11,125 bases of DNA from an uncultured Microbacterium sp. (GTDB taxonomy: Bacteria > Actinomycetota > Actinomycetes > Actinomycetales > Microbacteriaceae): assembly GCA_937926065.1 (NCBI GenBank), contig CALANM010000173.1:1-11125 (forward strand), written 5' to 3'. Positions 6,510 to 11,125 of the stretch are shown piece by piece; within the stretch, counting starts at the first letter, position 1; each line of letters opens with the position of its first letter. The notes beneath the pieces were generated by a model, which saw only the letters and a program-made list of their open reading frames with translations, searched no databases and was not told the DNA's origin. The translations under genes were made by a program, and so were the position numbers.

Positions 6510-6515
6510 TAGCGT
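6510..6515 (+). promoter_or_regulatory. -10 box (TAGCGT) for a leaderless oxidoreductase transcript
   Basis: TAGCGT fits TANNNT and is 7 nt before ATG 6523, so transcription would begin at or one base before the start codon. There is no Shine-Dalgarno in the 5-12 nt window. A CCCC/GGGG pair at 6493-6506 just upstream could form a small hairpin that ends the preceding transcript. Confidence 0.6.
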
Positions 6516-6522
6516 GGACCGC

Positions 6523-7491
6523 ATGATCAGGATCGCGACCCTCGGCACGAGCACGATCACCGAGCGGTTCGTCGACGCGGTGCGGCAGGTCGACGGCATC
6601 CGTGTCGACCTCGCCTTCTCACGGGACCTCGACCGCGGCCGCGCCTTCGCCGAGCGCCTCGGCATTCCCGGCGCGACCGACGACTTCGCATCGCTGGCCG
6701 GGCGCGTCGACGCGGTGTACGTCGGGTCGCCCAACGGCGTGCACGCCGACCAGGCCCGGCAGGCGATCGACGCGGGGCTGCACGTGTTCCTCGAGAAGCC
6801 GGCGACCCCTACCGCCAGAGAGTTCGCCGAGCTCGTCGAGTCGGCGACCGCCCGCGGAGTGGTCGTGTTCGAGGGGATGCGCAACGTGTACGACCCCGGC
6901 TTCGCCCGGCTGCGGGAGCTGCTGCCCCGCGTCGGGACCGTGAGGCGTGTCTCGTTCGCGCTGTGCCAGCGGTCGGCCCGGTACGACCTCGTGCTCCGCG
7001 GCGAGAAGCCGAACATCTTCGACCCGGCGCTCGCCGGCGGCGCGCTGTACGACCTCGGCGTCTATCCCTTGAGCGCGCTCGTGGCGCTGTTCGGCGAGAC
7101 GGATGCCGTGGCCGCGTCGACCGTCACCGTCCCGACGGGCGTCGACGGCTCCGGCACGGCGCTGCTCGCCTATCCCGGGTTCGTCGCCGACATCGCGTTC
7201 TCGAAGATCACCGCGTCGTCGCGTCCCGGCGAGGTCCAGGGCGAGCTCGGCACGATCGAGATCGACCGGATCACCGACCCGCGCCGGGCAGTGCTGACGC
7301 CCGTGGGCGGCGAGCCCGAGGAGCATCTGATCGATGCCGACGACAACAACATGACGTACGAGGTGGCGCGCTTCGCCCAGCTCGTGCGCGGCGAAGCCGA
7401 TCCGCGCCCGGATCAGGAGCGGACGCTCGCGGTCCTCCGCCTGGTCGAGCGCATTCTCGCCGCCGCAGGGCATGCGAAGATCGCGGGGTGA
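6523..7491 (+). CDS. Gfo/Idh/MocA-family NAD(P)-dependent oxidoreductase
   Basis: 322 residues, usual family length (320-390). The N-terminal Rossmann domain starts at residue 2 with IRIATLGTST; the classic GxGxxA reads G8-T-S-T-I here, a mild deviation. The diagnostic EKP motif is at 91-93, with Lys92 expected to be catalytic, after SPNGVHADQA (69-78). The C-terminal domain opens with GGALYDLGVYPLSAL (172-186), carrying the conserved Asp177 and Tyr181. Family knowledge: these enzymes oxidise or reduce sugars, inositols or other cyclic polyols, or act on biliverdin or dihydrodiols. The short form here resembles the dehydrogenases with a single C-terminal alpha/beta domain. ATG 6523 is preferred over GTG 6514 because a -10 box occupies 6510-6515. 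The stop overlaps the next gene's GTG by 4 nt (GTGA), so the two are probably cotranscribed. Confidence 0.92.
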   Translation: MIRIATLGTSTITERFVDAVRQVDGIRVDLAFSRDLDRGRAFAERLGIPGATDDFASLAGRVDAVYVGSPNGVHADQARQAIDAGLHVFLEKPATPTAREFAELVESATARGVVVFEGMRNVYDPGFARLRELLPRVGTVRRVSFALCQRSARYDLVLRGEKPNIFDPALAGGALYDLGVYPLSALVALFGETDAVAASTVTVPTGVDGSGTALLAYPGFVADIAFSKITASSRPGEVQGELGTIEIDRITDPRRAVLTPVGGEPEEHLIDADDNNMTYEVARFAQLVRGEADPRPDQERTLAVLRLVERILAAAGHAKIAG

Positions 7492-7919
7492 GCAACGGCC
7501 AGGACCTCGCGACCCTCGCTGCGCTGCGCCGCGCCCGCGACCGGATCGACCGTGACTACGCTCGCCCGCTCGACGTCGAGTCGCTCGCCCGGGGAGTGCA
7601 CATGTCGGCCGGGCACTTCAGCCGGCAGTTCAAGCTCGCCTACGGCGAGAGCCCCTACTCCTACCTCATGACCCGCCGCATCGAGCGCGCCATGACACTG
7701 CTGCGCCGCGGCGACCTGAGCGTCACCGACGTCTGTTTCGCGGTGGGATTCCAGTCGCTCGGCACCTTCAGCACCCGCTTCAGCGAACTGGTCGGCGTGC
7801 CCCCGAGCGTGTACCGAGAGCAGGGCGCGCCGTTCCGTCCGGGCATGATCCCGTGCATCGCGAGGCAGGTCACCAGACCGATCAGGAATCGAGAAGCGAC
7901 GCCAGAGCCCCGCCCGTAA
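7488..7919 (+). CDS. Stand-alone AraC-type helix-turn-helix regulator
   Basis: 143 residues, consisting essentially of the AraC/XylS DNA-binding domain. The first helix-turn-helix is at about 28-50 (LDVESLARGVHMSAGHFSRQF). The second, at 78-110 (SVTDVCFAVGF, then FSTRFSELVGVPPSVYR), carries the family signature. There is no N-terminal cupin or other sensor domain, so activity may be set by expression level or by a partner. The Cys-containing tail (about 117-143, PGMIPCIARQVTRP) is typical, from memory, of AraC proteins that sit beside VOC genes in actinobacteria. Start GTG 7488 overlaps the oxidoreductase stop; there is no clear Shine-Dalgarno, and a GAAGAT hexamer 6 nt upstream could be a degenerate -10. 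It probably regulates the VOC/DUF1801 genes behind it or itself. Confidence 0.9.
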   Translation: MSNGQDLATLAALRRARDRIDRDYARPLDVESLARGVHMSAGHFSRQFKLAYGESPYSYLMTRRIERAMTLLRRGDLSVTDVCFAVGFQSLGTFSTRFSELVGVPPSVYREQGAPFRPGMIPCIARQVTRPIRNREATPEPRP

Positions 7920-7922
7920 CGT
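7917..7922 (+). promoter_or_regulatory. -10 box (TAACGT) of the VOC gene, overlapping the AraC stop codon
   Basis: TAACGT fits TANNNT and ends 7 nt before ATG 7930, so a leaderless VOC transcript is expected. Its first three bases are the TAA stop codon of the AraC gene. No Shine-Dalgarno lies before the ATG. Confidence 0.6.
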
Positions 7923-7929
7923 GGGCGCC

Positions 7930-8349
7930 ATGGACATCACGATTCACTCCAGCTTCCTCCCGCACACCGACCCGGAGGCATCCCTCGCCTTCTACCGCGA
8001 TGTGCTCGGCTTCGAGGTGCGCCTCGACGTCGGCTACGAGGACATGCGCTGGATCACGGTCGGCCCGCAGGGGCAGTCGGACACCGCGATCGTGCTCCAC
8101 CCGCCGGCCGTCGGCTACGACGTGTCCGACGAGGAGCGCGAACTGCTGCTGCAGCTCATCGCGAAGGGAAGCTACTTCGGGGTGAACCTCGCGACCGACG
8201 ACCTCGACGCCGCGTTCGCGCGCATCGAGGCGGCGGGGGCCGACATCGTGCAGGAGCCGATCGAGCAGGACTACGGAGTGCGGGATGCCGCGTTCCGCGA
8301 CCCGGCAGGCAACCTCATCCGCCTGCAGGAGACGAAGAAGGAGAGCTGA
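7930..8349 (+). CDS. VOC-superfamily (glyoxalase/bleomycin-resistance fold) protein
   Basis: 139 residues, one pair of beta-alpha-beta-beta-beta modules, as usual for single-domain VOC proteins. The first module runs from residue 2 with DPEASLAFYRDVLGFEV (14-30). The second has FGVNLATDDLDAAFARIEAAGA (83-104) and ends with the signature AFRDPAGNLIRLQE (121-134). Possible metal ligands by position are His6 in strand 1, His57 and Glu134. The usual His at the start of the second module is Asn86, so a canonical glyoxalase I site is doubtful. Family knowledge: such proteins act as dioxygenases, isomerases, thiol transferases or drug-binding proteins. ATG 7930 is preferred over GTG 7921 because the -10 box overlaps the latter. 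The DUF1801 gene starts 1 nt after the stop codon, so the pair is an operon. Confidence 0.92.
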   Translation: MDITIHSSFLPHTDPEASLAFYRDVLGFEVRLDVGYEDMRWITVGPQGQSDTAIVLHPPAVGYDVSDEERELLLQLIAKGSYFGVNLATDDLDAAFARIEAAGADIVQEPIEQDYGVRDAAFRDPAGNLIRLQETKKES

Positions 8350-8350
8350 C

Positions 8351-8797
8351 ATGAGCACGAAGACCACCGAGGGCGGCTTCAGCGCCGAAGAGCGCGCCGC
8401 CATGAAGCAGCGCGCCGAGGAGCTGCGTTCCACCAAGGGCCTGAAGGGCGCCGCAAAGCTCGCCAAGGAGCTGGAGGCGTGCGTCGCCGCGATCGACAAG
8501 CTCACCGGGCCCGACAAGGACATCGCCGTGCGAGTGCACGCGATCGTCACCGAGGAGGCGCCGCAGCTGAACCCCAAGACGTTCTACGGCTTCCCGGCAT
8601 ACGCGAACGCCGACGGCAAGGTCGTCGTCTTCTACCAGCCGGCGTCGCGGTTCGAGACCCGCTACGGCACGGTGTCGTTCGACGAGCCGGCGAACCTCGA
8701 CGACGGCGAGATGTGGCCGGTCTCCTTCGCTGTGCTCGAGGTGACGGATGCCGCGGAGGCCCGCATCCGAGAGCTGGTGCGCAAGGCCGTCAGCTAG
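8351..8797 (+). CDS. DUF1801 / YdhG-like protein
   Basis: 148 residues. The N-terminal pattern GFSAEERAAMKQRAEELR (9-26) and a Lys/Ala-rich helix (30-45) are followed by the DUF1801 core: VRVHAIVTEEAPQLNPKTFYGFPAY (61-85), a KVVVFYQPASRFETRYGTVSF strand region (90-110), then ANLDDGEMWPVSFAVLEV (114-131) and a C-terminal helix ending RKAVS. This is the YdhG/YdeI-type fold related to bacterial frataxin-like proteins. Some relatives are called iron chaperones, but biochemical support is thin and function is best left open. A clear ribosome site (GAAGGAGAG, 8337-8345) precedes ATG 8351, only 1 nt after the VOC stop. It is translated from the VOC mRNA. It ends 22 bp before the convergent dehydrogenase gene. 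Confidence 0.9.
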   Translation: MSTKTTEGGFSAEERAAMKQRAEELRSTKGLKGAAKLAKELEACVAAIDKLTGPDKDIAVRVHAIVTEEAPQLNPKTFYGFPAYANADGKVVVFYQPASRFETRYGTVSFDEPANLDDGEMWPVSFAVLEVTDAAEARIRELVRKAVS

Positions 8798-8819
8798 GAG
8801 AAGCCGCCAGCCCGAACTC

Positions 8820-9950
8820 TCAGTCGTCCGGGTCGACCGCCGCCGGGGACAGCCGCAGGATGCGGTCGTCGCCCGTGCGGGGGTCGCCCCGGCCGTCTGT
8901 GTTGTTCGTGAGGATCCACAGCGCCCCGTCGGGTGCGACCACCACGTCGCGGAGGCGACCGTACTCGCCGGCGAAGCTGTCGAGCGTCTCCTCGTCGGGG
9001 TCGTCGATCGACACCGACCGGAGCACCTCGCCGCGGAGGTTCGCGATCACGACGAACTCGTCGACGACCGCGATGCCGCTCGGACTCGCCTCGCGCGTCG
9101 GCCACTGCGCGATCGGATCGATGTAGTCGCCTCCGCTGGCGCTGCCTTCGACCACGGGCCAGCCGTAGTTGCCGCCCGGCTCGATGACGTTGAGCTCGTC
9201 CCACGTGTTCTGACCGAACTCGCTCGCGATGAGACGCCCGTCCTCGTCCCACGCGAGGCCCTGCACGTTGCGGTGGCCGAGGCTGTACACGGGCGACCCG
9301 GAGAACGGGTTGTCGGCGGGCACCGCCCCGTCGGGCGTGAGCCGCAGGATCTTCCCGTTCAGCGAGTCGGGGTCCTGCGCGCGTGCGCTCTCGCCGGCAT
9401 CCCCCACCGGCACGTAGAGCATCCCGTCGGGACCGAACGCGATGCGCCCCGCGTTGTGGTTGCCCGCCGCGGGCAGCCCGTCGATGATCGGCGCCGGGTC
9501 GCCGAGCGCCCAGGAGCCCGGCCCGCCCCGCATCGGATAACGCTCTACGCGGTTGCCGTCGTCGGCCGTCGAGTACACGTAGAGCGCCCCATCGCGCACC
9601 GCGAGCCCCAGCAGGCCGCCCTCGCCGCCGTGCCGCACACCGTCGATCGTCGCGACCACGCGCGTGCCGCCCGGCACCAGCTCGAGCACCCGCCCGCTGT
9701 CGCGCTCGCTCACCAGGGCGCTCCCTTCAGCGAACGCGATCGACCAGGGCGCCTCCAGCCCGTCGACCACCGTCTCGGGCGTCTGCGGAAGCGACCCCGC
9801 GGATGCCGTCGGCGACGCGGACGGCGCGAGGGTCGACGTCGGGCCGGGCCCAGCGGTCGTCGCGCTCGGCGCGGGCTCGGGCGCACCGCACGCCGACAGC
9901 AGCAGCACCGCCGCGATAACGGCGGCGGCACCGGCATCCGGGCGTCTCAT
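8820..9950 (-). CDS. Lipoprotein of the PQQ-dependent soluble glucose/aldose dehydrogenase (GSDH) family
   Basis: 376 residues. The N-terminus (1-21) is a lipoprotein signal peptide with a lipobox LSAC at 18-21, so the mature protein is anchored by Cys21 on the outer face of the membrane. A Pro/Ala/Ser/Thr-rich linker (22-55) precedes the six-bladed beta-propeller. GSDH motifs: LEAPWSIAF (65-73), HGGEGGLLGLAV (107-118, where the His is the catalytic-base position of the family), GNHNAGRIAFGPDGMLYVPVGD (163-184), NGKILRLTPDG (198-208), GHRNVQGLAWD (225-235, the RN pair being the PQQ-binding position of characterised sugar dehydrogenases) and NYGWPVVEG (261-269). Family knowledge: soluble aldose sugar dehydrogenases such as E. 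coli YliI oxidise sugars with PQQ, though several members are not proven enzymes. ATG 9950 has a -10 box 6 nt upstream. The gene is convergent with the DUF1801 gene. Confidence 0.93.
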   Translation of the reverse strand: MRRPDAGAAAVIAAVLLLSACGAPEPAPSATTAGPGPTSTLAPSASPTASAGSLPQTPETVVDGLEAPWSIAFAEGSALVSERDSGRVLELVPGGTRVVATIDGVRHGGEGGLLGLAVRDGALYVYSTADDGNRVERYPMRGGPGSWALGDPAPIIDGLPAAGNHNAGRIAFGPDGMLYVPVGDAGESARAQDPDSLNGKILRLTPDGAVPADNPFSGSPVYSLGHRNVQGLAWDEDGRLIASEFGQNTWDELNVIEPGGNYGWPVVEGSASGGDYIDPIAQWPTREASPSGIAVVDEFVVIANLRGEVLRSVSIDDPDEETLDSFAGEYGRLRDVVVAPDGALWILTNNTDGRGDPRTGDDRILRLSPAAVDPDD

Positions 9951-9956
9951 GGGCTC

Positions 9957-9962
9957 ACGGTA
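9957..9962 (-). promoter_or_regulatory. -10 box (TACCGT) for a leaderless lipoprotein transcript
   Basis: On the minus strand TACCGT is followed by GAGCCC and then ATG 9950, so +1 falls on the A of the start codon. There is no Shine-Dalgarno at a useful distance. No clear -35 was seen. Confidence 0.6.
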
Positions 9963-10038
9963 ACCCGGGGTCGAGGCCGGCAACAGGGCCGGATGGCGTC
10001 CCCGCGGGAACGCAGGCGGGGCGACGCGTCTGCCAACG

Positions 10039-10044
10039 TAGACT
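10039..10044 (+). promoter_or_regulatory. -10 box (TAGACT) of the HdeD-like operon
   Basis: TAGACT fits TANNNT. Transcription would begin near 10051, leaving a leader of about 35 nt with an AGAAGAG ribosome site (10073-10079) 6 nt before GTG 10086. Unlike several neighbours, this gene would be leadered. The region lies between divergent genes, so promoters point both ways here. Confidence 0.5.
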
Positions 10045-10085
10045 GGTGGGGTCCACGATCGCCCCCCTGAACAGAAGAGTTCACC

Positions 10086-10733
10086 GTGTCCGCTGCCCCC
10101 GTCCGCGCGTTCGACGTGCGTCACGTGCAGCTCCTGCGCGCGCTCTTCGCCGCGGTCGCCGCGATCATGATCACGTTCTCGCCCGATCACTCCGCGTCGG
10201 TGGGCCTCGCCGTCTTCAGCGGGTGGGCCATGGCGACGGCGCTCGTGCTCCTCATCTCCGCCTGGCTCGTGTATGCCGCGGGCAGCCGCGCCACCGCCGT
10301 CACCCTGGGCATCGTCACCCTCGCCGCGGGCATGGTCGCCGGAATCCCCGCCATCCGCACGACCGAGCTGTTCTTCATCGTCGTGATCGTGTGGGCCCTC
10401 GCGGCCGGCGCCGTCGAGCTGATCTCCGGCGTCCGCCGTCGTCGCACCGACACGGCCGCGCGCGACGCGATCCTCATCGGCGCCATCACGATCGCGCTCG
10501 CCCTCGGCCTGCTGCTGGTCAACCCGGCGTACAGTCTCGACTACTTCATCGAAGAGGCCGGTCGCAGCTTCGAGCTCACCGGCATCACGATCGGCGTCGG
10601 CATCTTCGGCGGCTACGCGGCCGTCGTCGCGGTGTTCCTCGGCATCGCGGGCTTCTCGCCGCGACGGCCCGAAGACGCGGCAGCCGACGAGAACCCGGCC
10701 GACACCCCTGAGACGGCAGGAGACCCCGCATGA
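10086..10733 (+). CDS. HdeD-like six-helix membrane protein
   Basis: 215 residues. Six hydrophobic segments at about 17-33, 38-64, 70-90, 94-116, 126-146 and 164-190 are separated by short, mostly basic loops (for example VRRRRTD at 116-122). This matches the HdeD/DUF308 layout of six helices in pairs, known from E. coli acid-resistance protein HdeD; family membership is inferred from topology and composition and not from a sharp motif. The C-terminal tail (191-215) is acidic and Pro/Ala-rich, likely cytoplasmic and disordered. Start GTG 10086 follows AGAAGAG at 6 nt. The stop TGA overlaps the ATG of the next gene (ATGA, 10730-10733), so the two proteins are made together. Function unknown. 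Confidence 0.78.
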   Translation: MSAAPVRAFDVRHVQLLRALFAAVAAIMITFSPDHSASVGLAVFSGWAMATALVLLISAWLVYAAGSRATAVTLGIVTLAAGMVAGIPAIRTTELFFIVVIVWALAAGAVELISGVRRRRTDTAARDAILIGAITIALALGLLLVNPAYSLDYFIEEAGRSFELTGITIGVGIFGGYAAVVAVFLGIAGFSPRRPEDAAADENPADTPETAGDPA

Positions 10734-11113
10734 CCGACTCGCGCCCGAACCGCCGTGACATCATGAAGCCGGCTCAGCTGCTCGGCCTCGCCTTCGTGGC
10801 CGCCGTCTTCGGCGGAGTGATCACACTCGTCTCGATGGGCATCTTCCAGCAGCCGCGGGTCGTGCCCGCTGGTGAACTCGAGCCGCACGTCAAGGCGTGG
10901 GTCGTCGCAGGCGTCGTGGCGGGCATCGTCTTCATCGTCACCCTCGTGACGATTGCGCTCCTGCTGCTGGCCGTCGATCCCGCCGACTTCGGCAAGCGCG
11001 TCGACAAGCCCGTGCTGCTCGGCGATGAAGCCGCTGACGAAGCCGCCGACGGCGGGACGGCATCCGGCGGCGAGGCATCCGCGCCGGGCACGGGCGAACC
11101 GCCCCGCGCCTGA
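10730..11113 (+). CDS. Small two-helix membrane protein, function unknown
   Basis: 127 residues. TM helices are predicted at about 16-37 and 57-81, with a short linker (QQPRVVPAGELEPH, 40-53). The N-terminus is basic (RPNRRD). The C-terminal 45 residues form a charged, Ala/Glu/Gly-rich low-complexity tail, probably cytoplasmic. Its ATG overlaps the previous stop codon as ATGA and has a good AGGAG ribosome site (10718-10722) with 7-nt spacing, so it is co-translated with the HdeD-like protein. I recognise no domain. It may be a partner subunit or a regulator of the six-helix protein, which is inference from the coupling only. The remaining 12 bases of the window after the stop hold nothing recognisable. 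Confidence 0.82.
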   Translation: MTDSRPNRRDIMKPAQLLGLAFVAAVFGGVITLVSMGIFQQPRVVPAGELEPHVKAWVVAGVVAGIVFIVTLVTIALLLLAVDPADFGKRVDKPVLLGDEAADEAADGGTASGGEASAPGTGEPPRA

Positions 11114-11125
11114 CGCGGTCGCGCC

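Noticed and set aside
8748..10070. 440-codon open frame on the plus strand opposite the lipoprotein gene
   Set aside because: Antisense shadow; the minus-strand frame has a lipobox, propeller motifs and a promoter.
1..11125. CRISPR arrays, insertion sequences, phage genes, tRNA or rRNA genes, riboswitches
   Set aside because: No spaced direct repeats, transposase or integrase motifs, terminal inverted repeats, cloverleaf-like sequence or long structured leader was seen on either strand.

Overview
The window is a stretch of high-GC actinobacterial chromosome, most likely from Microbacterium or a close relative in Microbacteriaceae. This rests on the extreme G/C preference at third codon positions, the abundant GTG starts, the many GGATGCC/GGCATCC heptamers, and several genes whose start codon lies 6-7 nt after a TANNNT -10 box (leaderless mRNAs). 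These traits are seen directly; the taxon is inferred. No mobile element, prophage, CRISPR array, tRNA or rRNA was seen, and coding density is very high with no gene-free stretch longer than about 150 bases.

Left part (1-2943): the C-terminal half of an M20 metallopeptidase, then an APC-superfamily amino-acid permease with a strong Shine-Dalgarno. The permease overlaps tail-to-tail by 41 bp with a minus-strand DUF808 (YedI-type) membrane protein that probably starts at a TTG codon. Middle (3055-6492): a 299-residue conserved actinobacterial protein of uncertain function, a MATE-type efflux transporter with a palindrome beside its promoter, and an alpha/beta hydrolase.

Right-centre (6523-8797): four co-directional, tightly packed genes: a Gfo/Idh/MocA oxidoreductase, a stand-alone AraC-type DNA-binding protein overlapping it by 4 nt, a VOC (glyoxalase-fold) protein whose -10 box shares bases with the AraC stop codon, and a DUF1801 (YdhG-like) protein 1 nt behind the VOC stop. 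The AraC-VOC-DUF1801 trio looks like a small regulator-plus-effector cassette. It is followed by a convergent minus-strand lipoprotein of the PQQ-dependent soluble glucose/aldose dehydrogenase fold. Right end (10039-11113): a six-helix HdeD-like membrane protein translationally coupled to a two-helix membrane protein.

Most of the content is ordinary chromosomal housekeeping and accessory metabolism. No clearly new system was found. The points most worth a second look are the repeated leaderless-start geometry, the over-represented GGATGCC word used in several reading frames, the 299-aa family of unknown biochemistry, and two candidate operators (2965-2977 and 4013-4024).
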